Shown: positions 8,465-17,333, counted from the stretch's first letter. The stretch: 64,000 bases of DNA from an uncultured Roseburia sp. (GCA_947383215.1 CANDCP010000006.1:45619-109618), one strand, 5' to 3'. A program made the numbers and translations. The notes: generated from the letters alone by a model not told the origin.

Positions 8465-9875
8465 AAAAAACCACCCTCATCGTTGTCCCTTCTCCCAGAC
8501 TGCTCTCCACATGCAAAACCGCCCGGTGCCTCTCCAGAATCAAAGCGGACAGAGACAGGCCCAGGCCCGCTCCGCCTTCCTTTCTCGAACGCGACTTGTC
8601 CACCATATAAAATTCGTCGCAGATATGTTTTACATCCTCCTGCGACATTCCGATTCCGCGATCGACTACCCGAAGCTCGTAATACGCGTCCTTCCGTAAT
8701 TTCCTTCCGACAAGCCCGACGGCCGAGCCTTCCTTCGACGCCTTTCTCGCATTGTCAATCAGATTCACAAACACCGTAACTAATAAGTCCTTATCCCCCT
8801 CAAGCACCGCCGGCTCTATATCCGTCCGAAGCTCTATGCGTTTATGTTCAAGCATCGGCTCTGTAATCCGCCTTAGCTCCCTTTCCAGATCGTCGACATG
8901 CACCGGACCCATCTTAAGGTCATGCCGCTTTAAATAAAGCAGTTCAAACAATTTGCCCGACATAACTTCAAGGCGTTTTCCCTCCGAAAAAATATAATTC
9001 GCCGCCAGAATCTGCTCTTCCCTCGAAAGCTCCATAGAACGGAGCATATCGGAATACCCGATAATCGTCGTCATCGGCGTCTTAATCTCATGCGTAAAAT
9101 CCGCGACAAACTGCTCCCGGCTTTGGATCATTTCTTTCAGCTCCTCCACATGCTTTAAAACCGCGTCCGCCATGATATTGACATTTCCGGCAAGCTGCCC
9201 CACCTCGTCGCCGCCCGTCACCGACACATGTACATCGTAATTGCCCGCCGTAATCTCCCCCGTCACGCGGTTCAGTTTCTCCAGCGGCCTTGTCAGATAA
9301 ACGCTGACAAAATACATGATGACGGAAACCGCCAGGATTACTCCCGCAATCAGCATGCGAAAATAACGCGTCTGCTCCTCAAGCATACGATAGACGTCCG
9401 AAATCTCCTGCTTACTGACAATATACAGATTGCTTCCAAGCGCCTTGCTGTAAGAAGTGACGTAAATGAAATACTGCCCGTCTTCCTTACAGATCATATA
9501 ATTTTTCCCTCCGATATTCAAATCGGAATACAAAGAATCGTCGATAAAGGCTTCCTTTTTGTCGCTCGAATAGACATAGTCGTCCCCGTGCCGCACATAG
9601 ACAGAGGACGAATCCGCGAGCATACCGCCCACGACGCGCTCTCCGATTTTTTTCAGTCCGCTGATAACCTCGTCTCTGCCCCCCGCCGTGTTCATCAGCT
9701 GCAGCAGCTCGTATTCTACGGAAGACTGCACAAGGTTATTTTCCATAATCGCGTTCTTCACCTGCGTATCCCGCCCAAGTTCAAAATTCCTGCGAATCAT
9801 GAGATATCCCACAACCCCCAGGCTTAATGAAAGCGCGATCAGATTCACCATCAATACTTTATACCGAAACTTCAT
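8418..9875 (-). CDS. membrane sensor histidine kinase
   Basis: 485 residues. Transmembrane helix 1 at about 8-27, an extracellular sensor loop to about 170, helix 2 at 172-194, HAMP linker to about 245, HisKA dimerisation domain with phospho-acceptor His262 in FTHEIKTP, and a HATPase_c domain with N-box NLIDNARKAS (Asn375), D405RGIGM and GAGLGL (435-440). All residues needed for autophosphorylation are present. Ribosome binding site GGAGG precedes 9875; the start overlaps the response regulator stop by 17 bp. Expected to phosphorylate the regulator encoded just upstream. The signal is unknown. Confidence 0.95.
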   Translation of the reverse strand: MKFRYKVLMVNLIALSLSLGVVGYLMIRRNFELGRDTQVKNAIMENNLVQSSVEYELLQLMNTAGGRDEVISGLKKIGERVVGGMLADSSSVYVRHGDDYVYSSDKKEAFIDDSLYSDLNIGGKNYMICKEDGQYFIYVTSYSKALGSNLYIVSKQEISDVYRMLEEQTRYFRMLIAGVILAVSVIMYFVSVYLTRPLEKLNRVTGEITAGNYDVHVSVTGGDEVGQLAGNVNIMADAVLKHVEELKEMIQSREQFVADFTHEIKTPMTTIIGYSDMLRSMELSREEQILAANYIFSEGKRLEVMSGKLFELLYLKRHDLKMGPVHVDDLERELRRITEPMLEHKRIELRTDIEPAVLEGDKDLLVTVFVNLIDNARKASKEGSAVGLVGRKLRKDAYYELRVVDRGIGMSQEDVKHICDEFYMVDKSRSRKEGGAGLGLSLSALILERHRAVLHVESSLGEGTTMRVVFYENEKMVSEDEEISE

Positions 9876-10530
9876 CCGTATCCTCCATGCGGTATCCGAC
9901 CTTAAACACCGTCTTTATGGACTCCTCCAGACCTAATTTTCTGCGCAGCCGCTGAATATGCAAATCAAGCGTCCGCGATTCCACAGAATATTCGGCCCCC
10001 CAGATTTCCTCATATATACGCTCCCGAAACAGGGTAATATTCCGGTTGCGCATCAAAAGCTCCAACAGCTCGAGCTCCTTCGGCGTGAGCACAATCTCCC
10101 TCCCGTCCCTCGTCACCCTCTGATTCTCCACATCCACCGCAATATCGCGAAACTTAAGGCAGCGCTCCGCCTTGCGGTATCTGCGCAGCACAATATTGAC
10201 GCGCGCCAAAAGCTCTACAATCTCAAACGGCTTTACCATATAATCCTCGGCGCCCGAAGTCAGCCCTTTCATCCGATCCTCCAGAGACGACTTCGCCGTC
10301 AGAAAAATCACCGGGATTTCCAGCGAACGGATATACTCCATCAGCTCATATCCGCTGATATGCGGCAGCATAACATCCAGAATAATCAAATCAAACCTGC
10401 GATCCTCCAAAATATCGGCGGCCTCCAGCCCGTCATACGCGCAGGTGCAGCAATACCCCGCTTTCGTCAGATTCCACAAAATCAAATCCGAAATCGGCTT
10501 CTCGTCTTCCACAATTAAAATCCGAATCAT
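9859..10530 (-). CDS. OmpR-family response regulator
   Basis: 223 residues from MIRILIVEDE at 10530; a longer frame starting at 10608 adds 26 residues that run through the promoter and is rejected. Receiver domain 1-115 with acidic pocket E8/D9, phospho-acceptor Asp52 (LIILDVMLP), Thr in FLTAK and Lys in VKPF. Winged-helix DNA-binding domain about 125-220 with LTPKELELLELL and the recognition helix region RTLDLHIQRLRRKLG. Partner of the overlapping histidine kinase. Likely targets are its own operon and possibly the lipoprotein array downstream. Confidence 0.95.
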   Translation of the reverse strand: MIRILIVEDEKPISDLILWNLTKAGYCCTCAYDGLEAADILEDRRFDLIILDVMLPHISGYELMEYIRSLEIPVIFLTAKSSLEDRMKGLTSGAEDYMVKPFEIVELLARVNIVLRRYRKAERCLKFRDIAVDVENQRVTRDGREIVLTPKELELLELLMRNRNITLFRERIYEEIWGAEYSVESRTLDLHIQRLRRKLGLEESIKTVFKVGYRMEDTDEVSV

Positions 10531-10554
10531 CTTACGTTCCCACCTTTTATGTAC

Positions 10555-10584
10555 AGTATACCGCACTTTAATATAAGATAGCAA
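10555..10584 (-). promoter_or_regulatory. sigma-A promoter of the two-component operon
   Basis: On the minus strand, TTGCTA at 10584-10579 and TATACT at 10560-10555 with an 18-bp spacer, about 25 bases before the response regulator start. The only good match in the 127 bases between the regulator and the capA terminator. Confidence 0.6.
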
Positions 10585-10657
10585 AAAAATGTATCTAAAT
10601 TGTAACAATTACCACAGTTAATTTAGCTCTTCACGCCGTCGAATTTTTTTACGACAA

Positions 10658-10699
10658 AACAAGCGCCAAATGACTGTGGTCCGCCATTTGACGCTTGTT
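10658..10699 (-). terminator. intrinsic terminator of the padR-capA operon
   Basis: Arms 10685-10699 and 10658-10672 pair over 15 bp with one G-U; loop of 12. On the minus strand the stem is followed by TTTTGTCG. It lies just after the capA-like stop codon at 10710. Confidence 0.75.
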
Positions 10700-10709
10700 C
10701 TGATTGTAA

Positions 10710-11885
10710 TTAAAACGAAGTATTTTGCAAGATCCTCCCCTCCCCGTCCACGGTAATTCCCTGCGATATTTCCTCCATATAACGAAACAGCGCTTCCGCC
10801 TCGTTTCCCTCGAGCGTCGACGTGCAGCCCCCCACGGCCTTTGCGGGGATCAGCGCGTATTCCGCTTCCCCGCTTTCAGACACCGTAACGCGAAGCGCCG
10901 CCGTCCTGTCAATGGAGGAGCCAAAGATAAAATTCCCGAGACTGTAAAAGACCGGTTTGCCGTTGTAGAACTCGATCCCCTGCAGACAGTGCGTGTGCGC
11001 GCCAATCACCAGATCGGCGCCGGCGTCTATATACTGCCTCGCAAGGGTCCTCTGATAATCGACCGGATCGGCCTGATGCTCGATCCCCCAATGAACGAAA
11101 ACCGTGATAAAATCACATTCCCTCCTCGTCTCCTCAATCGCATTGCAAAGCGCCGTCCCGTCATACGTCGTAAAAACGCCCGGCACAGCGTTGTCTACAT
11201 TCCATGATTCCACCGGAATCACGCGGGAAGCGGCGAGAAAGGCGAATTTTCTCCCGCCGCACTCCGCGTAAAAGGGTTCTCCGGCGCGCTCCTTATCGGC
11301 CCCGGCCCCCACGTACGCGATCCCCGCGTCATCCAGCGTGACAAATGTGTCCGTCAAAGCCTCCCCGCCATAATCCAGAATATGATTATTGGCGAGAGAG
11401 ACGACGTCCACGCCCATCTCCAAAAGCGCCGATACATAGACCGGATCCGCCCGAAACGTATACTGTTTATCCTCCATCGGAACGCCCCGCACGCTAAACG
11501 GAAACTCCTCGTTCACCATCGTAAGATCCGCCTGCGTGAGCGTCTTTAAAATTTCTTTTGAGACGACGGCGTCAATCCCTCCCGCCTCATAGCAGCTTTG
11601 GAAAGAATTTGCAAACAACACGTCGCCCGCAAATACCATTGTAAAATCCCGTTTATCCGCATTCCCTTCCTGCCGGTTGGCGCCGCTTTCCATTTCGGTC
11701 GGTTCCGTTTCTGCAGACAGGCTCTCTTTGCGCTCTTCTCTCTTCGGAATCTTCCTCTCCGTCACAAAATTTTCTCCTGCCGAACCTTCCCTCTGCGCTT
11801 CCCCGCTCCTGAATGCGAGAAAACCGCCCAGCAGCGCGGTGAAAACCAGCAAAACGGCAAGCGTGGCAATCACATGCTTTTTCAT
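10710..11885 (-). CDS. CapA-family (PGA_cap) metallophosphatase-fold protein
   Basis: 391 residues. One N-terminal hydrophobic segment (about 5-27) then a low-complexity linker rich in Glu/Arg to about 75, so the catalytic domain is predicted outside the membrane. Family motifs: MVFAGDVLFANSF (metal-binding Asp), DVVSLANNHILDYG, ITVFVHWGIEH, and VIGAHTHCLQG followed by PVFYSLGNFIFG. These are typical of the capsule/poly-gamma-glutamate CapA family, which uses a calcineurin-like fold. No capB or capC partners are nearby, so poly-gamma-glutamate synthesis is not supported; a general envelope role is more likely. It starts 6 bp after glgX. Confidence 0.88.
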   Translation of the reverse strand: MKKHVIATLAVLLVFTALLGGFLAFRSGEAQREGSAGENFVTERKIPKREERKESLSAETEPTEMESGANRQEGNADKRDFTMVFAGDVLFANSFQSCYEAGGIDAVVSKEILKTLTQADLTMVNEEFPFSVRGVPMEDKQYTFRADPVYVSALLEMGVDVVSLANNHILDYGGEALTDTFVTLDDAGIAYVGAGADKERAGEPFYAECGGRKFAFLAASRVIPVESWNVDNAVPGVFTTYDGTALCNAIEETRRECDFITVFVHWGIEHQADPVDYQRTLARQYIDAGADLVIGAHTHCLQGIEFYNGKPVFYSLGNFIFGSSIDRTAALRVTVSESGEAEYALIPAKAVGGCTSTLEGNEAEALFRYMEEISQGITVDGEGRILQNTSF

Positions 11886-11891
11886 ACCGCT

Positions 11892-14009
11892 CTATTCCGT
11901 TTCTTCTGTTGTTTTTTCTTCCGGCCGCTTTTTCGCCACAAGAATCTGCACGCTCCGCGGCATTAACGCAATCCGGTTGTCCCCGGCGTACCGGGCGTCT
12001 TTTACAAATCCAGTCTCAAGCCAGGTATCGACCTCCACCTGCCAGACCATACTTTTCGGAAGCTCCGGCAGCGTAAGCATCTGCTCCTCCCAGTGCGCGT
12101 TTACGGCTATATAAACGACGTCCTCGCCGTCATGATTTTCGCTGATCCCGGCAAACATTACCCCGATTGTGTGCGTATTCCACTGATAATCTCCGTGCCA
12201 CGGCCTCAGACCGTGAAGGCTGACCTCAGGAAAATTAATCGCCCCTTCCCGCATATGTTTTCGGACAACGGCGTACTTTTTGCGGAAGGCGATCATAAAA
12301 CGGAAAAACTCGAAAATATCATGATATTTTTCCAGGCGCGACCAGTCAAGCCAGGACACCTCGTTGTCCTGACAGTATGCGTTGTTGTTTCCGTACTGTG
12401 TATTGCAGAACTCGTCTCCGGCAAAAAACATCGGCGTTCCCCTGCTTGTAAGCAGTACCGCGCACGCATTGCGGATCAGACGCCTTCTAAGGCGCATAAC
12501 CTCCTCATCCTCCGTCTCGCCCTCAACGCCGCAGTTCCAGCTCCTGTTGTCATTCGATCCGTCCGTATTATTCCATCCGTTATCAAGATTGTGCTTCTCA
12601 TTATAAGAATACAGGTCATACAGCGTAAATCCGTCGTGGCAGGTCAAAAAGTTTACCGACGGATTGCTTCCCCGGTCTCTCAGATCATACAGATCCATCG
12701 AACCTGTAATTCTGGCGGCCGCCGCTCCCGCCATACCGTCGTCTCCCTTTAAAAAGCTGCGCAGATCGTCTCTGTACTTCCCGTTCCACTCCGCAAACCG
12801 GTTCCAGGACGGAAAACTTCCCACCTGATACAGACCGCCCGCGTCCCACGCCTCGGCAATCAGCTTTACGCCGCCGAGAATCGGATCAAACGCAAGACTC
12901 TGCAAAAGCGGCGGCTTGCTCATCGGCGTTCCGTCCTCATTGCGTCCGAGTATCGACGCAAGATCAAACCGAAAGCCGTTTATCCGGTAAGCCGTAACCC
13001 AATAGCGCAGACATTCCAGAATCATCTGCTGTACAATCGGATGATTACAGTTTAACGTATTGCCGCAGCCGCTGTAATTGTAATAATAGCCGTTCGGCGT
13101 CAGCATATAATAAATGTTATTGTCAATCCCTTTAAATGAGAAAAACGGTCCGTTTTCATTTCCCTCCGCGGTATGGTTAAATACAACGTCAAGAATCACT
13201 TCGATTCCGTTTTCATTAAATGTCTTGATCAGCCACTTTAACTCATTTCCCTCTCTGTTGTACTCGACGCCCGAACAATAACTGGTGTTCGGCGCAAAAA
13301 AGCTGACCGTATTATATCCCCAGTAATCCAAAAGCTCTTTTCCCTCATGCTCGCGCCGGTCTTTTACCTCGTCAAATTCAAAGATCGGCATCAGCTCCAC
13401 GGCGTTCACGCCAAGGCGCTTCAGATAAGGAATCTTCTCCCGCAGCGCCGCAAAGGTTCCCGGCACTGTTTTGACGCTCCCGTCCGCAATCGTAAAGCCC
13501 CGCACATGCAGCTCATAGATGACCAGATCCTCCATCGGTATCTTTAACTGTTTAAAATCCCCCCAGTCAAAATCATCCTTTACCACTCTCGCCTTGTAAC
13601 AGGTCATCTGCGGCCTTCTCCCCCACATACTCTGCCCTGTCACAGCCTTCGCGTACGGGTCTAAAAGATATTTGTTCTTATTAAAAATAATTCCCTTTTC
13701 CGGTTCATACGGTCCGTCTAACCGATATGCATACTCAAACTCTTCAATATTCAGCTTAAACACAATCATGGAATACACATTTCCAATACGATAATGCTCC
13801 GGAAACTTTAAAACCGCAAAAGGCTCCTGTTCCAACCGACGGAACAGAAGCAATTCGCAGGAGGTGGCCTGGTTGGAGTGAATCGTAAAATTCACGCCGC
13901 CCGGTATGGCCGTCGCTCCGTTAATATCATAAAATCCCGGTCTCACGTCAAAACCCGCAATATTGTCAAATGGTACCAGATGTATTTTTTGTTTTGGTAT
14001 CTGCTCCAT
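11892..14009 (-). CDS. glgX: glycogen debranching enzyme (isoamylase type, GlgX-like)
   Basis: 705 residues from MEQIPKQ at 14009. A longer frame to 14045 would run 12 residues into pspC and is rejected. N-terminal CBM48-like domain (about 15-110), then a GH13 barrel with the four conserved regions: DVVFNHTAEGN, GFRFDLAS (nucleophile Asp), LIAEAWDAGG (acid/base Glu) and LTCHDGFTLYDLYSYNEKHN, the last being characteristic of GlgX/isoamylase. Cuts alpha-1,6 branches in glycogen, probably on limit dextrins made by glycogen phosphorylase (37.8-40.1 kb). It is cotranscribed with pspC and the capA-like gene. Confidence 0.93.
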   Translation of the reverse strand: MEQIPKQKIHLVPFDNIAGFDVRPGFYDINGATAIPGGVNFTIHSNQATSCELLLFRRLEQEPFAVLKFPEHYRIGNVYSMIVFKLNIEEFEYAYRLDGPYEPEKGIIFNKNKYLLDPYAKAVTGQSMWGRRPQMTCYKARVVKDDFDWGDFKQLKIPMEDLVIYELHVRGFTIADGSVKTVPGTFAALREKIPYLKRLGVNAVELMPIFEFDEVKDRREHEGKELLDYWGYNTVSFFAPNTSYCSGVEYNREGNELKWLIKTFNENGIEVILDVVFNHTAEGNENGPFFSFKGIDNNIYYMLTPNGYYYNYSGCGNTLNCNHPIVQQMILECLRYWVTAYRINGFRFDLASILGRNEDGTPMSKPPLLQSLAFDPILGGVKLIAEAWDAGGLYQVGSFPSWNRFAEWNGKYRDDLRSFLKGDDGMAGAAAARITGSMDLYDLRDRGSNPSVNFLTCHDGFTLYDLYSYNEKHNLDNGWNNTDGSNDNRSWNCGVEGETEDEEVMRLRRRLIRNACAVLLTSRGTPMFFAGDEFCNTQYGNNNAYCQDNEVSWLDWSRLEKYHDIFEFFRFMIAFRKKYAVVRKHMREGAINFPEVSLHGLRPWHGDYQWNTHTIGVMFAGISENHDGEDVVYIAVNAHWEEQMLTLPELPKSMVWQVEVDTWLETGFVKDARYAGDNRIALMPRSVQILVAKKRPEEKTTEETE

Positions 14010-14013
14010 AGGC

Positions 14014-14202
14014 TTAATACTGCTCCGGCATAATGATTGCGGCAATAATGTACGCTACAACCCCGGTTCCCGTACAGGCGATCAGCACCCACAGCAGACG
14101 GATGATTGTGGGATCAATGTTAAAATATTCTCCGATACCCCCGCACACACCGCAGAGTACCCTGTTATTCGTTGATTTATATAGTCTTTTTGGCTGTTCC
14201 AT
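14014..14202 (-). CDS. PspC-domain membrane protein
   Basis: 62 residues. The whole protein is one PspC domain: a basic head, CGVCGGIGEYFNIDPTIIRLLW, then a hydrophobic helix VLIACTGTGVVAYIIAAIIM ending PEQY. Strong AAAGGAGG site before the start. In enterobacteria PspC senses envelope stress; here it sits behind DUF4097 and DUF1700 genes, a frequent Firmicutes arrangement for envelope response. Small stand-alone PspC proteins are common. Confidence 0.9.
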   Translation of the reverse strand: MEQPKRLYKSTNNRVLCGVCGGIGEYFNIDPTIIRLLWVLIACTGTGVVAYIIAAIIMPEQY

Positions 14203-14221
14203 AAGCGCCTCCTTTTCTGCT

Positions 14222-15109
14222 CTAATTAAATTCTACCTCAATTGTCCCAAGTCCGCAATCAAGATTCATCATTTTTTTCGCATGGTTGTCAATTTTTTTC
14301 TTTTTTCCAAAGGACGTGTATGAGATATCTCCGATCTCTACCTCCCCCATGCCGCACTCAATCGAGTAATCAAAATTCTCCTCCGAATCGTCCAGATCAA
14401 GATGAATCTCTCCTACGCCGCAGTCTGCGTCGATATTTCCATCTATTTTGCCCGCAATATCTATACTTCCCATGCCGCATTCCAAATTTACGTTCTCCGC
14501 ATACAGATCTTCAATTTCAATTTCTCCGGCTCCCACCGACGCCTTCAATTCTCCCTGCACCGCCGCGCTTTCTAACGAGATGGATCCGGCGTCCACATTC
14601 AGCTCCATGCTTTTCGCGTTCAAGCAAATTTCATCCATATCGGTCTCTCCGGCATTCACGTCTATCGCTACGCGTTCAAACTCCATATCGCGTGGAAGGT
14701 AGAGATGAATCTCCAATTTGAAGGTTCTCCACCATACGTCCTGCGTGCGATCCTGAATCACCAACGTATCGTTCTCTATTTTGTGTTCCACTTCGGCGCG
14801 TTTCGAATATACCTTCATTCTGATCTGATTATCGTCGCTCTCATGTATCTGAAGAGAGCCGGCCTTTACGGAGATATCCAGATTCTGCACTTTTGCAGTC
14901 TCCTCCTGTGTATAAAGAAAATCCTCTTCGCCGGATGCCATCCCGAAAACGTGCGATCCGTCCGCCTCGTCATTCCAGAAAAACGTCCAGTTTCCGTATC
15001 GAAACGGCATAAACCTCGCGCCGAACGCGGCGCCAATAATACACAGAACAACTCCCACAACAGCCAGCGCACCGGCCAGACTTAAACAAACCTTTGTAAA
15101 TCTCTTCAT
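14222..15109 (-). CDS. DUF4097 beta-solenoid protein, membrane anchored
   Basis: 295 residues from MKRFTKVC at 15109 (AAAGGAG just upstream; the longer frame to 15178 reads through duf1700). A hydrophobic segment at about 8-32 is followed by short glycine-rich repeats (SVGAGEIEIEDL, ECGMGSIDIAG, DCGVGEIHLDL, ECGMGEVEIGD, DCGLGTIEVEF), each about 20 residues, as expected for the stacked-strand DUF4097 fold. ATGA overlap with the upstream gene indicates coupling. The family accompanies PadR/DUF1700 in many Firmicutes; its molecular role is unknown. Confidence 0.88.
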   Translation of the reverse strand: MKRFTKVCLSLAGALAVVGVVLCIIGAAFGARFMPFRYGNWTFFWNDEADGSHVFGMASGEEDFLYTQEETAKVQNLDISVKAGSLQIHESDDNQIRMKVYSKRAEVEHKIENDTLVIQDRTQDVWWRTFKLEIHLYLPRDMEFERVAIDVNAGETDMDEICLNAKSMELNVDAGSISLESAAVQGELKASVGAGEIEIEDLYAENVNLECGMGSIDIAGKIDGNIDADCGVGEIHLDLDDSEENFDYSIECGMGEVEIGDISYTSFGKKKKIDNHAKKMMNLDCGLGTIEVEFN

Positions 15110-15819
15110 ATCCTCTGCTCCTTTCCTCGCCCCCGAAACAGGCTCTGCACCAGATTCACCGTACCGCGCACAAGCCACGGAAGCGTCTTACCGCAGAACA
15201 GTACGCAAAGAATCAATGTTAAAAGCCCAACTGACACAAGCAGCGCGCCGACGCCAAACACCAGCAGACCGCCCGGAACATCCCCGATTCCAAACTGCCC
15301 GATTCCGAATCCGACGCACACAATTCCGCCCACAAGAAAACCCACGGTACAGCCAAAGAGCGCGCACAAAATCCCGAGAAGACATCCCCCAATGCCCAGA
15401 AGGATTCCGCCCCAGACCGGACTCGTCACAGCCGCAACAAGAACGATTAACACCACAAGAAGCGTGCGGTCCTGTGGTCCTCTCTCATAACTTTGACGGC
15501 TTGCCGCGTCGTTCGCATCCCCGGTTTTTTCCTCTTTTACAAAGGGATCCTTCTTTGCCGGCATATCCCCTTTTCTGCGATCCGCTCCAAAAACTCCCGC
15601 TTCCGTATACTCCATGTCGCCGCCGTCCATAGACAGTCCGGCTTTAATGGATGCCGCCAGCTTCTCCGGAGATTCCAGCTCTCTTATCACTTTCTCCTCA
15701 TTTTCCTCCCCGGCGTCCTCAAAATAATTTCTGTAAAATTCAAGCGCCTCTTCCTTTTCTTCCGGAGAAATATCACTTAACAATTCCTCCAGACGTCTCA
15801 TAAACTCCTGTCGATTCAT
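15106..15819 (-). CDS. DUF1700-family membrane protein
   Basis: 237 residues from MNRQEFMRRLEELL at 15819. The N-terminal 80 residues show the DUF1700 pattern (helical, ISPEEKEEALEFYRNYFEDAG), followed by a charged linker and a glycine-rich block of three to four transmembrane segments (about 120-215: VVLIVLVAAVTSPVWGGILL onward). Start and stop both overlap neighbours by 4 bp (ATGA). DUF1700 proteins are typically encoded directly after a PadR regulator and have been proposed to influence its activity; that is family context, not shown here. Confidence 0.9.
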   Translation of the reverse strand: MNRQEFMRRLEELLSDISPEEKEEALEFYRNYFEDAGEENEEKVIRELESPEKLAASIKAGLSMDGGDMEYTEAGVFGADRRKGDMPAKKDPFVKEEKTGDANDAASRQSYERGPQDRTLLVVLIVLVAAVTSPVWGGILLGIGGCLLGILCALFGCTVGFLVGGIVCVGFGIGQFGIGDVPGGLLVFGVGALLVSVGLLTLILCVLFCGKTLPWLVRGTVNLVQSLFRGRGKEQRI

Positions 15820-16139
15820 ACTATCTCCTCTCCCGAAAACATCGCCGATATTTTCGAAGAATATAATTTCCACTCCTGTTTGTACAGATTCAACTGTTTT
15901 TCGCCCTGTTCGGTTATCTTATAGTAACGCCTGTTCCTGCCGCCGCACTCTACATTATACGCCTCCAGGCACGCGTCCTTTTGCAGCCGCCTTAGAACCG
16001 GGTAAAGCGTGGATTCCGAAACCTCGATTGCTTTCCTTACATCCTGCGTTATCTTGTAACCGTAGGTGCCATCCTCTTCCCGCGACACGGCCGCAAGCAC
16101 GACCGCGTCCAAAAGAGCAGCCCCCGTATTAAATACCAT
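15816..16139 (-). CDS. PadR-family transcriptional repressor
   Basis: 107 residues from MVFNTGAALLD at 16139; AAAGGAG site upstream, and the longer frame to 16187 has no such site. Winged-helix domain: LLDAVVLAAVSREEDGTYGYKITQDV, then ESTLYPVLRRLQKDACLEAY (recognition helix) and RRYYKITEQGEKQL (wing). Short, so of the subfamily with a minimal dimerisation helix. It heads the operon padR-DUF1700-DUF4097-pspC-glgX-capA and very probably represses its own promoter, which carries two identical palindromes. Confidence 0.93.
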   Translation of the reverse strand: MVFNTGAALLDAVVLAAVSREEDGTYGYKITQDVRKAIEVSESTLYPVLRRLQKDACLEAYNVECGGRNRRYYKITEQGEKQLNLYKQEWKLYSSKISAMFSGEEIV

Positions 16140-16160
16140 GCAATCACTCCTTTTCCCCTG

Positions 16161-16174
16161 TATTATATAATATT
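16161..16174. promoter_or_regulatory. candidate PadR operator 2 (5' leader)
   Basis: The 14-mer TATTATATAATATT, near-palindromic, 22 bases before the padR start. The identical 14-mer recurs at 16212-16225 in the promoter. Centre-to-centre distance is 51 bp, about five helical turns. Confidence 0.55.
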
Positions 16175-16205
16175 GTTCACCAAACATTACTGTTTCTTGT
16201 TTAAT

Positions 16206-16234
16206 ACTATATATTATATAATATTATTTGTCAA
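16206..16234 (-). promoter_or_regulatory. padR operon promoter with operator 1 in the spacer
   Basis: TTGACA at 16234-16229, exactly 17 bp, then TATAGT at 16211-16206 on the minus strand: an almost perfect sigma-A promoter. The spacer is filled by the palindrome at 16212-16225, so bound repressor would block polymerase. Confidence 0.8.
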
Positions 16235-16272
16235 GTTCTATGTGCAAAAAAATTTGCGCAAAGCCGTCGGTC

Positions 16273-16908
16273 CTATAATATGCGTTCTACTGCCTCCGGC
16301 AGCTCCCTCAGTCCGTAAATTTTTGGCACGTCCCCGCTGACCGTCCCAAATCCGTACGCCGCATGGATAAACTTTACGCCCGCCTCCCTGCTCGCCTGAT
16401 AATCCCCCTCGATATCGCCGACATATACCGCCCGCAAAAGCCCGTTCCGCTCCACAACGTTTCGGATGTTCTCGCCCTTTTGCAGGCCGTTGTTCCCAAA
16501 ACATTCTATATCCTCAAAGTATTTTTCGAATCCGTAATACTCCAAAAACGCCTCGATATATCCGCTCTGGCAATTGCTGACGATATACAGCGGATATTTT
16601 AAAGAAAGCTCTTCCAGCGTCTCTCTCAAATCCGGATACAGAGTGCCGCCATGCCTGCGCAGATATTCATTTTCCCACTGACAGCACTTATTCATAAGCT
16701 CCATCTGCCTCTCGCGCGGCAGCTCCCCCCAAAAGTAGCCTGCAATCGCATCCATTGTGTTCCCCATCACCCTCCGCATATCCTCCGCCGTCAGCGTCAT
16801 CTTTTTCTCAGATTCCGCCGCGATCACTTCGCTCCAGGCCTTTGCCACGCCGCTGCTCGAATCCCAGAGCGTTCCGTCCATATCAAAAATAATGCCCGAT
16901 TTCCCCAT
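16273..16908 (-). CDS. HAD-superfamily phosphatase (phosphoglycolate phosphatase-like)
   Basis: 211 residues. HAD motif I GIIFDMDGTLWD (nucleophile Asp and general acid Asp), cap domain about 18-90, motif II YIVSNCQSG, motif III Lys near GLQKGENI, motif IV AVYVGDIEGDYQASREAG. This is a C1-capped HAD of the phosphoglycolate/beta-phosphoglucomutase type; the substrate cannot be told from sequence. Ribosome binding site GAGG before the ATG at 16908. Monocistronic between the padR promoter and the divergent gene at 17093. Confidence 0.88.
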   Translation of the reverse strand: MGKSGIIFDMDGTLWDSSSGVAKAWSEVIAAESEKKMTLTAEDMRRVMGNTMDAIAGYFWGELPRERQMELMNKCCQWENEYLRRHGGTLYPDLRETLEELSLKYPLYIVSNCQSGYIEAFLEYYGFEKYFEDIECFGNNGLQKGENIRNVVERNGLLRAVYVGDIEGDYQASREAGVKFIHAAYGFGTVSGDVPKIYGLRELPEAVERIL

Positions 16909-17092
16909 CTCTTCAACCTCTTTTCGCTATATTTTAAGCCCGCGTATCGTTTGGCTGCTCATTTGGAATAATTTTATTGTAAAAAATAAAATTTTTCAAC
17001 AAATATCCGCGAATATGTAGTATAATATGTTTCAAACAGCGTCCGCCGCCAGATGTGCGGCGTCCGCAAATATATTTACAAGGAGATTGAAC

Positions 17093-17332
17093 ATGAGTCA
17101 GAAAAAAGTAGACCTCTATAAAGAACAAAAAAAGAACCGCAAAAAAATCATGAAAAAAGAAAAATACATGCATTATCTGCGGTGCGCCGCCGCCGCGGCA
17201 GTCTGCGCCTTAATCGTAGGGTGGGCCGGATGGTCAGCCTACGCGAAATACCAGGCGGGAAAACCGGCGAGCTATACGGAAGTAAATATGGATGCCCTTA
17301 ACAATTACTATTCTAGTCTGGAAGGAAACTAA
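17093..17332 (+). CDS. small single-pass membrane protein, unknown
   Basis: 79 residues from MSQKKVDLYKEQKKN at 17093, preceded by AAGGAG. A strongly basic, lysine-rich first 33 residues precede one transmembrane helix (about 36-56, AAAAAVCALIVGWAGWSAY) and a 20-residue polar tail. The longer frame from 17027 lacks a ribosome binding site. A TATAAT sequence at 17021-17026 is a likely -10. The next gene starts one base after its stop, so the two are probably coupled. Function not recognised. Confidence 0.75.
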   Translation: MSQKKVDLYKEQKKNRKKIMKKEKYMHYLRCAAAAAVCALIVGWAGWSAYAKYQAGKPASYTEVNMDALNNYYSSLEGN

Positions 17333-17333
17333 T

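Noticed and set aside
7676-8779. 367-codon plus-strand frame opposite the membrane protein and histidine kinase genes
   Set aside because: Arg/Pro/Ser-rich translation typical of an antisense frame; the minus-strand kinase has all catalytic motifs.
10710-11885. Poly-gamma-glutamate capsule synthesis locus
   Set aside because: Only a CapA-like protein is present; capB, capC and capE partners are missing.
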